Source: an uncultured Flavobacteriales bacterium
GTDB taxonomy: Bacteria > Bacteroidota > Bacteroidia > Flavobacteriales_D > Sanyastnellaceae
Direction of reading: 5' to 3'
Length of the DNA: 64,000 nucleotides
Assembly (NCBI GenBank): GCA_938084585.1
Contig: CALKFF010000003.1
Location: forward strand, 1-64,000
Part shown: piece after piece, positions 36,392 through 45,066 of the stretch
Layout of the letters: each line of letters starts with the position of its first letter
How positions within the stretch are numbered: the first letter of the stretch is position 1
The notes under the pieces: model-generated
Databases searched by the model: none
Told to the model about the DNA's origin: nothing
Seen by the model: only the letters and a program-made list of their open reading frames with translations
Program-made: the position numbers and the translations under genes

Positions 36392-37600
36392 ATGTACCCC
36401 AACCTGTATTTCGCCTTCCTCGACCTGTTGGGTTGGGATTTGCCGGCCCTCAAATTGATCAACAGCTTCGGATTTTTCGTGGCGTTGGCGTTTGTCGTGG
36501 CCCACGGCTTGTTGCGAACGGAACTCAAGCGCATGACGGCCTTGGGGCACTTCACGCCTTCGTCAAGGACCGAACGCATCGGAGAGCCCCCGCATCCTCT
36601 GGATTTGGGAATGCAAGCCCTGATGGGTTTTTTGTTGGGATGGAAGGTCCTCTACCTCGTGGTGAACGCTGGCGATTTGTTCCAAGGCGGGGGGCTGCCT
36701 CAAGCCCACCTTTTCAGCACGGAGGGCAACGTGGTTTGGGGGGTGTTGGGTGCGTTGGCGTTGACAGGATGGAGGTACTGGGAGGTGCAGCAAGCCAGGT
36801 TGCCTGAACCCAAAACTGTCGCCGTTCAAGTCCCCCCCCACGAACACGTCGGGGGCGTCACGGCCGCCGCCGCTGTTGGGGGCATTGCAGGAGCCAAGTT
36901 GTTCCACCTTTTGGAGTACCCCGATGAATTCGTGGCTTTCCTCCAAGCGCCCAGCTTGAACGCCTTCCTGGGTGGGCTCACCATTTACGGCGGCTTGATC
37001 GTTGGAGGCTTGTCGGTGTACGTGTACGCCCGACGTCACAACCTCAACTTCTTGAAGCTCGCAGACGGCACGGCGCCTGGGCTGTTGCTCGCCTACGGCA
37101 TTGGGCGCATCGGATGTCAAGTGAGTGGCGATGGCGATTGGGGCATTCCCAACCCCAACCCCAAGCCGGCATGGCTGTCTTGGGCGCCAGATTGGGTTTG
37201 GTCGTACGCCTACCCCAACAACGTGAACGGCGTCTACGGACCGCGGTCGGCGGGTTACACAGGCAAACTCATTGACCCCAACGTCCATCCATTCCCAGCA
37301 TTCGAAGGTTACGGGACCTACCTCGACCCCGCCGTGTTCCCCACCCCGATCTACGAAACCACGGCTGCGGCCCTGGGCTTTGCCATGCTCTGGACCATGC
37401 GGACCAAATGGGCCAAACCGGGCCAAATTTTTGCCGCCTACCTGATGTTCAACGGGTTTGAGAGATTTTGGATCGAGAAGATTCGGGTGAACACCACATT
37501 CGATCTTGCAGGCATCACCATGACCCAAGCGGAACTCATTTCGGTGTGCACGTTCCTCTCAGGGGTTGCCCTTTGGGCCTGGACGACCAAGCGCAACTGA
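36392..37600 (+). CDS. lgt: Prolipoprotein diacylglyceryl transferase
   Basis: 402 residues, longer than the about 290 of E. coli, as usual in Bacteroidetes. Multi-pass inner membrane enzyme that transfers diacylglycerol from phosphatidylglycerol to the lipobox Cys of prolipoproteins. Several hydrophobic helices; the signature is YGIGRIGCQVSGDGDWG with the catalytic Arg, and later PTPIYETTAAALGF and NGFERFWIEKIRVN. The extra length comes from polar loops after helix 1 and between helices 2 and 3. Needed for the several lipoproteins encoded here (SusD, GH13, GldI-like). Confidence 0.93.
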   Translation: MYPNLYFAFLDLLGWDLPALKLINSFGFFVALAFVVAHGLLRTELKRMTALGHFTPSSRTERIGEPPHPLDLGMQALMGFLLGWKVLYLVVNAGDLFQGGGLPQAHLFSTEGNVVWGVLGALALTGWRYWEVQQARLPEPKTVAVQVPPHEHVGGVTAAAAVGGIAGAKLFHLLEYPDEFVAFLQAPSLNAFLGGLTIYGGLIVGGLSVYVYARRHNLNFLKLADGTAPGLLLAYGIGRIGCQVSGDGDWGIPNPNPKPAWLSWAPDWVWSYAYPNNVNGVYGPRSAGYTGKLIDPNVHPFPAFEGYGTYLDPAVFPTPIYETTAAALGFAMLWTMRTKWAKPGQIFAAYLMFNGFERFWIEKIRVNTTFDLAGITMTQAELISVCTFLSGVALWAWTTKRN

Positions 37601-37609
37601 GGCTCAGCG

Positions 37610-37996
37610 TCAAGAGTTGGGCGAGAACATGAGGCAGACGCCGTTGATGCAGTAACGTGTCCCGGTGGCTGTGGGGCCGTCGGGGAACACATGCCCCAAG
37701 TGGCTGTCGCACCCTGAGCACCTCACCTCCACCCGGACCATGCCGTGCGAGCGGTCGGCCACCTTCACAAGGTTGGCCGCTTCCTCTTCGCGGTCAAAAC
37801 TGGGCCAACCGCATCCTGCATCAAATTTCGAGTCTGACTCAAACAGGGTCTTGCCACACCCTTTGCACGCATAACACCCCTCGCGCCATTCGGCGTTGAG
37901 CTCACTCGAGCCAGGGCGCTCCGTGCCGTTTTCGCGCAGAACGCGGTGCTCCTCTTCGGAGAGCGCCTCGCGCCATTCTTCGGGCGTGCGTGTCAC
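37610..37996 (-). CDS. msrB: Peptide methionine (R)-S-oxide reductase
   Basis: 128 residues, GTG start overlapping the helicase stop (GTGA). Repairs methionine-R-sulfoxide in proteins. Four zinc cysteines in two pairs (CYACKGCG and CSGCDSHLGH), the GCGWPSF substrate segment, HVFPDGPTATGTRYCINGVCL with the catalytic Cys in RYCIN. No signal peptide, so cytoplasmic. The terminal Leu-Met-Phe stretch follows the family. Confidence 0.95.
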   Translation of the reverse strand: MTRTPEEWREALSEEEHRVLRENGTERPGSSELNAEWREGCYACKGCGKTLFESDSKFDAGCGWPSFDREEEAANLVKVADRSHGMVRVEVRCSGCDSHLGHVFPDGPTATGTRYCINGVCLMFSPNS

Positions 37997-39384
37997 GATC
38001 CTTTGGATTGGCCGCCTCCTGGGTTGCCGCGACGCTTGAAGTGGCGCTTGCCACCCTGCCCACCGCCGGAGGAAGACCCTCCTGATTTGCCACCGCCGTG
38101 GCGACGACCGCCTGAGTGACGGCCTCCCGGTCCCCGATCTCCGCCGCCGCGACCGCCTCGGCCGCCACGAGTGCCAGCCGACTTGGGGTCGTACACAGGC
38201 GCGTCGCCCAAGGCTTTGGGCACCTCCAACTTGGGCACCTCCTTTTCAATGAGCTTCTCGATTTTCCCGAAGCGACGCATGTCGTCGGGGGTCACGAGCG
38301 TGATCGCCTCACCCTTGCGCTGGGCACGCGCTGTACGGCCAATGCGGTGAACGTAGTCTTCCTCGTTGGGGGGAACGTCATAGTTGACCACAAGCTCAAT
38401 GCTGTCGATGTCGATGCCGCGGGACACCACGTCGGTGGCCACCAGGATGGGCAACTTCTGCTGGCGGAAAGCCAACATCACTTCTTCGCGTTCGGACTGG
38501 TCGAGGTCGCTCGACATGCGTCCGCATTTGATGCCAGCTTTGCGCAAAGCGCGCACAACTTGACCCACAGTTCGCTTGCGGGACGTGAAGACAATACCGC
38601 TTTTCACGTTGCGCTCCTTCAAGACGTCCACAAGAACCGCATCCTTTTGGTGGTCGAACAAGGCGTACGCCCCTTGCTTCACATTGGCAGCAGGCTTGCT
38701 CAACGCAAGCTGCACCGTGACAGGGTCGTTCAGCAATTCGTGGGCCAGGTTTCGCATGCGGTCGGGCATGGTGGCCGAGAACAACAAGGTTTGGCGTTCC
38801 TTCCGACAGTGCGACGCAATGCGCATGATGTCCGCATGGAATCCCATGTCGAGCATGCGGTCGGCTTCGTCCAAGATGAGGACCTCGAGCGAGGACAAGT
38901 CCACGTACCCGAGCGTCAAGTGCGAGAGCATCCGTCCCGGGGTGACGATGACGATGTCGGCCCCTTCGGTCAACGCTTTCTTCTCTTGGGCAAACTCCTT
39001 GCCGGTGCCGCCTCCGTAGATGGCCAGCGATGTGATGCCCGTGTAATAGGCGAAGCCCTCGGCGGCTTGGTCGATTTGGATCGCCAGCTCGCGCGTTGGA
39101 ACCACGATCAAAGCCTTGACTTTGCCGTCGTTGGGCGTGTCCATGATTCGATCCATGGTCGGCAGCAAAAACGCCGCCGTCTTTCCAGTGCCCGTCTGGG
39201 CGATGCCCAAGATGTCTTTGCGCTTCAAGGCGTGGGGAATGGCTTTTCCCTGGATGGGTGTCGCCGTTTCAAACCCCATCGACCACAAGCCGTCTTCAAT
39301 GTCTGGGTGCAATTCGAGATCGTCAAAACGAACCCTCTCTTCTGCGGCCTTTTGGCCTGCGTCTTCCGCGTGTTGTTCTTCCAC
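37993..39384 (-). CDS. DEAD-box RNA helicase (RhlE-like)
   Basis: 463 residues with a GTG start. All helicase motifs: Q motif (ATPIQGKAIP), AQTGTGKTAAF (I), PTRELAIQ (Ia), TPGRML (Ib), LDEADRMLDMGF (II), SATMPDR (III), VFTSRKRTV (IV), VATDVVSRGIDI (V), HRIGRTAR (VI). The last about 60 residues are a Gly/Arg/Ser-rich RNA-binding tail (RGGRGGRGGGDRGPGG). Unwinds RNA in ribosome assembly or cold adaptation. A TACCTTCG box lies four bases before the GTG. Confidence 0.94.
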   Translation of the reverse strand: MEEQHAEDAGQKAAEERVRFDDLELHPDIEDGLWSMGFETATPIQGKAIPHALKRKDILGIAQTGTGKTAAFLLPTMDRIMDTPNDGKVKALIVVPTRELAIQIDQAAEGFAYYTGITSLAIYGGGTGKEFAQEKKALTEGADIVIVTPGRMLSHLTLGYVDLSSLEVLILDEADRMLDMGFHADIMRIASHCRKERQTLLFSATMPDRMRNLAHELLNDPVTVQLALSKPAANVKQGAYALFDHQKDAVLVDVLKERNVKSGIVFTSRKRTVGQVVRALRKAGIKCGRMSSDLDQSEREEVMLAFRQQKLPILVATDVVSRGIDIDSIELVVNYDVPPNEEDYVHRIGRTARAQRKGEAITLVTPDDMRRFGKIEKLIEKEVPKLEVPKALGDAPVYDPKSAGTRGGRGGRGGGDRGPGGRHSGGRRHGGGKSGGSSSGGGQGGKRHFKRRGNPGGGQSKGS

Positions 39385-39388
39385 GTCT

Positions 39389-39396
39389 CGAAGGTA
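39389..39396 (-). promoter_or_regulatory. Candidate -7 box of the DEAD-box helicase gene
   Basis: TACCTTCG on the minus strand, then AGAC and the GTG start at 39384. Same box-to-start distance as before gcvT; supports the GTG start and a leaderless message. Confidence 0.45.
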
Positions 39397-39419
39397 GGGC
39401 GAATCGAAGGGGCATCCTG

Positions 39420-39427
39420 TAAGTTTG
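39420..39427 (+). promoter_or_regulatory. Candidate -7 box of the first type B surface protein
   Basis: TAAGTTTG, a perfect TAnnTTTG match, 25 bases before the ATG at 39453, divergent from the helicase box. Confidence 0.45.
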
Positions 39428-39452
39428 TGAGGAACCCTTTGTCTTCAGCCCC

Positions 39453-41711
39453 ATGTCTTCACAAACCAGCCACCCCTTCACTTGGCGTCACGTGTTGACG
39501 CTGGCTTGGCTCAGCATGATGGCGGCCCCATGGGCTTGGGGCACGCACTTGGTGGGCGGGGACTTCCACTACGTGCATTTGGGTGGCGACGAATACAGCA
39601 TCGTGCTGACAGTGTACCGCGACTGCAGCCCCGCCAATACCAACGGCACCGGGTTCGACGCCTTCGCCGCCGTGGGCATGTGGGATGGCACAGGGACCAT
39701 TGGTCCGGAAGACGTCATCACCATGACGCTCTCCCAAACCAACGTCTCTACCGTGCCTGTGGAAATGGGCAACCCTTGTGGCACCCCGCCCCCAGAATTG
39801 TGCATCGAGAAGGCGGTGTACACCACCACGGTTGAATTGCCGTCGAATCCCTACGGCTGGGATTTGGTCTACCAGAGGTGTTGCCGCAACCCGACAATTG
39901 TGAACCTCGAAAATTTCGGGGGCGGCGAAAATGCCGGCATGAGTCTGGAGGTGCACATCCCCGGCACCGACGTCCTGGACGACGACAACAGCAGCCCGGC
40001 GTTTCAGGAATTGCCTCCCGTGGCCTTGTGCAGCAACCTGCCCTTTGTGTGGGACCACAGCGCTTTGGATCCCGATGGGGACGACCTGGTGTACTCGCTT
40101 TGCCCTCCCCAACAGGGAGGAGACCCCAACAACGCCCAGCCCAATCCGCCCACCACACCCCCGTACGTCGACGTCCCTTATGTGGCCGGTTTCTCCTGGG
40201 ACGACCCCATGACGGCGGACCCGTCGTTGAGCATCGACCCCAACACAGGCGAACTCACCTGCACCCCCACCATGCCTGGCCAATACGCCATCGGCATTTG
40301 CGTGGAGGAGTACAGAGATGGCGTCTTGTTGAGCATGGTGCGCCGCGATTTCCAATTCAACGTGACCACGTGCGAGCCCACCGAAATTGTGTTGGAAGCC
40401 GACGCCGTGCCGTTCGCCGCGGGAGGGCTGGTGAACCTGGTGCCGTACGAAGACGCCCTGGGGCTGCCTGCCGTGCTCGAGTACCCCAATGGCGAAACGT
40501 TCCCGATGGCGGCGTGGCTGGCCAACAACGACATGGCCGTGACGGTGGATGGCGAGACGATGGTCGTGGACGCGGTGGTCATGGAAGGATGCAACGACGC
40601 CCGCTTCACCATCGAACGTCCCGAGTCCGAGTCCGACATGACCGACACCACGTATTTGACCTTGACGGGGTCGGCTGTCCAAGGGCTGGATTTTGACGAG
40701 AACTTCTACGAAGTGGTGATGGCCGCTGGGGAAACCTCGAGTGACATCACTTTGGGATTGGAAGACGACGGGTTCGAGGAGGGCGTGGAGCATTTGCGCA
40801 TTGAATGCAACTACGTGAACGCATGCGACCAACTCTCAAGCACAGTGGCGCGCGTGGTGCTGGTGGACCCCATCCCCATTGTGCCCTTCCCTGCGCCGCT
40901 CTCGTGCCTGGAGGACGACGGTTCCCAAACGCTGGGCTACGAGGACATTTCCGGCTACGGACCCTTCATGTACGAATGGGATGGTGACCCTTGGGGAAAC
41001 GCCACCCAGGCCCCAGGAGCCTGGACGACCCAATTCGACTCGACGTTTTCGTTCGTCGATGGGTCTGGCCAGTTGGCCTTTGAGACGCTGGTGGACTTGT
41101 CCATCACCGACCAATGCGGCAAAACGCTGCTTCACACCATCCCTGTCTTGCACCCAGTTGCCACGGAAACCGCGCTTTGTCCCTCGGAAGCGATTGAGTT
41201 TCCTGCAGAGAACGACGGCATCCCCGTCGCGGACGTATTGTACAACGGCGTGTCCATCCTGAACAACCCGGACTCCGGCGTGCCGCTCCTGGCGAACGCG
41301 ACCCCTGAAGGAGACCATTGGGTGTTGGACGGGTTGGAAGCGCTCGCCACCTCGGTGTCGTGGTACGAACCGCTGAGCTTGGTGGACACCTGCGGATTTG
41401 TGACTGAAGCCATGGTGCGGGTGCGCAATTGCGACATCCCCAACGTGTTCACGCCGGACGACCTCGGTGGCAACAACTCGTTCCGCATTCGGGGCCTGTC
41501 CAACTTGGAAGGCACACGGCTCGTGGTGTTGAACCGGTACGGGGTGGAAGTTTGGTCGGATCAAACCACGTCCAACGCCCAATCGGAACTGGTGTGGAAC
41601 GGCAGGCACCCCAACGGCGACCGCGTGGCGGATGGACATTACCAATGGGTGCTCATGCGCCCCGATGGCCAGCGGAAGCACGGCAGCCTGCATGTGTTTC
41701 GTTCGCCCTGA
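39453..41711 (+). CDS. T9SS type B surface protein, paralogue 1
   Basis: 752 residues. Signal peptide ending near residue 30 (APWAWG), then a conserved N-terminal module (THLVGGDFHYVHLGGDEY, VYRDCSPANTNGTGFD, GNPCGTPPPELCIEKAVY, WDLVYQRCCRNP) shared with the next gene. A middle Calx-beta-like segment (TYLTLTGSAVQGLDFDENF, DGFEEGVEHLRIECN) and a C-terminal gliding-motility-type (type B) sorting domain (CDIPNVFTPDDLGGNNSFRIRG to the end). Such proteins are exported by T9SS and held on the cell surface or released; many in gliding Bacteroidetes are adhesins. Individual function unknown. Confidence 0.88.
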   Translation: MSSQTSHPFTWRHVLTLAWLSMMAAPWAWGTHLVGGDFHYVHLGGDEYSIVLTVYRDCSPANTNGTGFDAFAAVGMWDGTGTIGPEDVITMTLSQTNVSTVPVEMGNPCGTPPPELCIEKAVYTTTVELPSNPYGWDLVYQRCCRNPTIVNLENFGGGENAGMSLEVHIPGTDVLDDDNSSPAFQELPPVALCSNLPFVWDHSALDPDGDDLVYSLCPPQQGGDPNNAQPNPPTTPPYVDVPYVAGFSWDDPMTADPSLSIDPNTGELTCTPTMPGQYAIGICVEEYRDGVLLSMVRRDFQFNVTTCEPTEIVLEADAVPFAAGGLVNLVPYEDALGLPAVLEYPNGETFPMAAWLANNDMAVTVDGETMVVDAVVMEGCNDARFTIERPESESDMTDTTYLTLTGSAVQGLDFDENFYEVVMAAGETSSDITLGLEDDGFEEGVEHLRIECNYVNACDQLSSTVARVVLVDPIPIVPFPAPLSCLEDDGSQTLGYEDISGYGPFMYEWDGDPWGNATQAPGAWTTQFDSTFSFVDGSGQLAFETLVDLSITDQCGKTLLHTIPVLHPVATETALCPSEAIEFPAENDGIPVADVLYNGVSILNNPDSGVPLLANATPEGDHWVLDGLEALATSVSWYEPLSLVDTCGFVTEAMVRVRNCDIPNVFTPDDLGGNNSFRIRGLSNLEGTRLVVLNRYGVEVWSDQTTSNAQSELVWNGRHPNGDRVADGHYQWVLMRPDGQRKHGSLHVFRSP

Positions 41712-41754
41712 GTCAACCTTTTGCCGCCATCCAACGTTACCTCTGCGCGGCACG

Positions 41755-41762
41755 TACTTTTG
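41755..41762 (+). promoter_or_regulatory. Candidate -7 box of the second type B surface protein
   Basis: TACTTTTG, perfect TAnnTTTG, 32 bases before the likely TTG start at 41795, in the 83-base gap between the paralogues. Confidence 0.48.
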
Positions 41763-41794
41763 ACGCTGCTTCGTAGGACTTCTCATTCCATCCG

Positions 41795-44542
41795 TTGAAT
41801 TTGTCACGACTCCTGAAATGTGTGTGGGCCGCCTTCCTTGGTTCGGTGAGCCTCCTGGCAGGTGCCACACATTTGGTTGGAGGAGAGATTTATTACACCC
41901 ACTTGGGAGGAGACCAATACCTGGTCACCTTGAAGGTGTACCGCGATTGCGGGCCTGCCAACACCCTGGGCACAGGGTTCGACGACCAGGTGTACATCGG
42001 GATGTGGGACGGGTCCGGAACGATCGGAAACAACGACGTCCTCACGATTCCACTGACCCAATCGAATGTGTCGAGCGTGCCTGTTGTGCTGGGCAACCCC
42101 TGCGGCACGCCGCCTCCAGATTTGTGCATCGAACAGGCCATCTACAGCACCACGGTGACGCTGCCTGCCAACGCCTACGGATGGGATTTGATGTGGCAAC
42201 GCTGCTGCAGGAACCCCTCCATCAGCAACCTGCAGAATTTCGGGGGCACGGAAAATCCTGGGGCGACGTTTTTGACCCACGTTTCTGGCACAAGCCAAGG
42301 GGCTGGCGCCACCAACAACAGTTCGCCCGTCTTTCAGGAACTGCCCCCTGTCGCGGTTTGCGCCAACTTCGACTTCACTTGGGACCACAGCGCGATTGAC
42401 CCGGACGGGGACGAATTGGTGTATTCCTTCTGCGCGCCTTTGGACGGGGGCGGCACAGGTGGTGGCAACGGGTACGACAGCCCCGTCCCCAACCCGCCTG
42501 CCACCCCACCTTACAACGACGTGCCTTATTTGAACGGGTACAGCGCCACTTACCCCATTGCCTCCAACCCGGCCATGGAGATCGATCCAGTGACGGGGGT
42601 GATCACAGGCATGCCGACCCAACCTGGTCAGTACGCCATCGGCATCTGTGTGTCCGAATACCGCGACGGCGAACTCCTGAGCACCACGATGAGGGATTTT
42701 CAGTTCAACGTCACCTTGTGCGACCCCAACATTCAGTCGCTGGTGGCCGACCAAACCCCGGCCCAACTGTGCATTGGCGAAACGCTCACCTTGGACAACA
42801 ATTCCCAAAACGGAACAAGCTACAGCTGGGACTTCGGGGTGCCGGGGATGACCACCGACGTGAGCGACGAGTTCGAACCCACGTACACCTGGCCCACTCC
42901 TGGCGACTTCATCGTGACCTTGGTCGTGAACCCTGGATGGCCTTGCGCCGACACCTCGGAGGCGATTTACATGGTGTACCCGCCTGTGGAACCTCAAATC
43001 GTGTTGGAAGGGTTTTCTTGCGACGACGGAAACGAAGTCTTCGACTTCAGCGTGGAGGGCAACAACATCGACGATTTTGCCGACATCCAATGGGATTTCG
43101 GCGTCGGTTCACCCACGTTGTCCAACCTGGAGTCGCCATCCAACATCAGCTACGGAAACGCATCTTCGTGGGAAGCGACCGTGTACATCGAGAACCACGG
43201 TTGCACGGAAGAAGCGACGTTCATTTACGACTCGCCTGCGGATCCGGTGGCTGTGGTGGAAGACCAATACCAGTTCTGCACGGGCCTCACGTTTGACTTT
43301 GTCAACCTCTCGGAAAACGCAGAGGTCTACATCTGGGATTTTGGGGACGGCCAAGGCGGTTTGCCAGCCGGCACCAGCACCGACCCCAATCCGACCTACA
43401 CGTTCCCGGACACGGGCGTGTACACCATCACCTTGAGCGCGGGGGCCGATTTCAGTTGTCCCGACTACGCCACGGCAGAAGTTGAAATCCAGTTCTTGTT
43501 GGAACCCGAATTCGTGGCGCCCACGCCGGACTGCTTTGAAGACCACTACTTCAGCATGGAAGGCGTGGCCTCCGTGGACGAGAACACCGTGTACGAATGG
43601 GACTTCGGAGGGGAAGTGGCCTTCGCAGACATCGACGGCGAGGTGGTCAACGGGCTGATCTACGCAGAACCCGGCACGTACGAAGTGAGCCTGACGGCCA
43701 GCGTCCCCGGTCTGACGGGATGCCTGGAAACGTTCAGCGCTCCAGTCACCGCCATCGCAGAGCCTACCATCCAATTTGAGGCTGGTCCCACCTCGGGGTG
43801 TCCCCCGCATTCGGTCAGCTTCACCAACTTGAGCACCACAGAAACGCCCACCACCTACACGTGGCACTTTGGGGACGGCAACACGTCCAACGCCCCCAAC
43901 ACCAGTCACCAGTACACCTCAGCCGGCACGTTCCCAATCACCTTGGAAATGGAAACCGGTGGGTTTTGCCCCCGAAGTCTGGAATTGGTCGACGCCGAGG
44001 TGATTGAAGTGCTGCCCGTGCCGCAAGCGGCCATCGACATCACGCCCAACCAGGTGGACATCCTGAATCCTCAAGTGTGGGTGGAATACCTCGGAGACCA
44101 AGACGTCGACTGCTATTACAACTTTGGAGATGGCAACGGCCTGGAAGGGTGCTATGTGCAATACATCTACGAAGACGGCGGCACGTACACCATCACCCAA
44201 ACCGTGGTGAACGACTTCGGATGTGCGGCCACGGCCACAGGCGAGGTGAGCGTGGCCGGCTCCGTCTTCTACGCCCCCACCGCCTTCACCCCAGATGGAG
44301 ATGGCATCAACGACGTGTGGCTTCCGGTGGTCAGTGGGGTCACCCAATACCACTTGCGCATCACCAACCGCTGGGGAGAGTTGGTGTTCGAGAGCTTCGA
44401 CCCTGACCAACCTTGGCTGGGGCAACGTGGCGACGACGGGCAGCACTATTGCCCGGACGGCGTGTACCTCTTTTACGTGGCCTACTTCGACCAAATCGGG
44501 TACCCGCGGGAGATGGCAGGCCACTTGACGCTTGCCCGATAA
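41795..44542 (+). CDS. T9SS type B surface protein with PKD repeats, paralogue 2
   Basis: 915 residues. Starts TTG at 41795 (MNLSRLLKCV); no ATG gives a complete signal peptide, so a TTG start at 41795 or 41801 is most likely. The mature N-terminus repeats the module of the previous gene (THLVGGEIYYTHLGGDQY, VYRDCGPANTLGTGFDD, WDLMWQRCCRNP). Residues about 320-830 are a series of PKD-like beta domains (YSWDFG, YIWDFGDGQGG, YTWHFGDGN). Ends with a type B sorting domain (FYAPTAFTPDGDGINDVWLPV). Surface filament or adhesin-like protein exported by T9SS; ligand unknown. Confidence 0.88.
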   Translation: MNLSRLLKCVWAAFLGSVSLLAGATHLVGGEIYYTHLGGDQYLVTLKVYRDCGPANTLGTGFDDQVYIGMWDGSGTIGNNDVLTIPLTQSNVSSVPVVLGNPCGTPPPDLCIEQAIYSTTVTLPANAYGWDLMWQRCCRNPSISNLQNFGGTENPGATFLTHVSGTSQGAGATNNSSPVFQELPPVAVCANFDFTWDHSAIDPDGDELVYSFCAPLDGGGTGGGNGYDSPVPNPPATPPYNDVPYLNGYSATYPIASNPAMEIDPVTGVITGMPTQPGQYAIGICVSEYRDGELLSTTMRDFQFNVTLCDPNIQSLVADQTPAQLCIGETLTLDNNSQNGTSYSWDFGVPGMTTDVSDEFEPTYTWPTPGDFIVTLVVNPGWPCADTSEAIYMVYPPVEPQIVLEGFSCDDGNEVFDFSVEGNNIDDFADIQWDFGVGSPTLSNLESPSNISYGNASSWEATVYIENHGCTEEATFIYDSPADPVAVVEDQYQFCTGLTFDFVNLSENAEVYIWDFGDGQGGLPAGTSTDPNPTYTFPDTGVYTITLSAGADFSCPDYATAEVEIQFLLEPEFVAPTPDCFEDHYFSMEGVASVDENTVYEWDFGGEVAFADIDGEVVNGLIYAEPGTYEVSLTASVPGLTGCLETFSAPVTAIAEPTIQFEAGPTSGCPPHSVSFTNLSTTETPTTYTWHFGDGNTSNAPNTSHQYTSAGTFPITLEMETGGFCPRSLELVDAEVIEVLPVPQAAIDITPNQVDILNPQVWVEYLGDQDVDCYYNFGDGNGLEGCYVQYIYEDGGTYTITQTVVNDFGCAATATGEVSVAGSVFYAPTAFTPDGDGINDVWLPVVSGVTQYHLRITNRWGELVFESFDPDQPWLGQRGDDGQHYCPDGVYLFYVAYFDQIGYPREMAGHLTLAR

Positions 44543-44550
44543 GTTGGGGT

Positions 44551-44570
44551 TTGCCCTATCTTCAGGGCAA
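44551..44570 (+). promoter_or_regulatory. Inverted repeat with a promoter-like box, upstream of the DUF3276 gene
   Basis: Perfect 7-bp arms TTGCCCT and AGGGCAA around six bases, with TATCTTCA (one base off TAnnTTCG) spanning the left arm and loop. It starts eight bases after the stop of the surface protein and ends 22 bases before the next ATG. No T-tract, so an operator or mRNA 5' hairpin is as likely as a weak terminator. Confidence 0.4.
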
Positions 44571-44592
44571 GCAACCTTGAGATCTCTCCACC

Positions 44593-44970
44593 ATGTCGAG
44601 TTACGAAAACCAAGACGAGTTGTACTCACGGCCTGTTCGGGCTGGCAAGCGCACGTACTTTTTTGACGTCAAAGCCACCCGCGGCAAGGACCTGTACATG
44701 ACCATCACCGAAAGCAAGCGGCGCTTCGACGACAACGGCAATGTGAGCTACTCCAAGCACAAAATCTTCCTCTACAGGGAAGACTTTGAAAAGTTCGAAG
44801 AGGGCTTTTTGGATGCGGTGGACAAGATCCAAGAACTCATGGCAACGGGAGAGTACCGGGACCCGATCGCGGAGCGCGCAGCGCAAGAAAGCGAGGCCCC
44901 ATCTGAGGCGGATTCATCCGACCAAGACGACGCCAACAGCGAGGAAGACATCGCCTTCGACGACCTCTGA
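44593..44970 (+). CDS. DUF3276 / PUR-alpha-like nucleic acid-binding protein
   Basis: 125 residues. One PUR-type repeat: YSRPVRAGKRTYFFDVKATRGKDLYMTITESKR followed by KHKIFLYREDFEKFEEGFLDAVDKI, then an acidic, probably disordered tail (EADSSDQDDANSEEDIAF). PUR folds bind single-stranded DNA or RNA, and the Bacteroidetes single-repeat members dimerise. Biological role not established. Possibly linked to the parAB locus downstream only by position. Confidence 0.88.
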   Translation: MSSYENQDELYSRPVRAGKRTYFFDVKATRGKDLYMTITESKRRFDDNGNVSYSKHKIFLYREDFEKFEEGFLDAVDKIQELMATGEYRDPIAERAAQESEAPSEADSSDQDDANSEEDIAFDDL

Positions 44971-44994
44971 ATCCTTGATAAAGCGGGGCGAGGC

Positions 44995-45003
44995 TGTGCA
45001 TAA
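44995..45003 (-). other. Single DnaA-box-like 9-mer before parA
   Basis: TTATGCACA on the minus strand, fitting TTATnCACA, 64 bases before the parA start. A single site may be chance. Confidence 0.25.
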
Positions 45004-45032
45004 CTCCACCCCCCTTCACCCCATCTCGGCCC

Positions 45033-45040
45033 TACCTTCG
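45033..45040 (+). promoter_or_regulatory. Candidate -7 box of the parAB operon
   Basis: TACCTTCG, the same octamer as before gcvT and the helicase, but here with a 26-base leader to the parA ATG. Confidence 0.42.
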
Positions 45041-45066
45041 TTCAAACCGCGAAGAGACCGAGTGCC

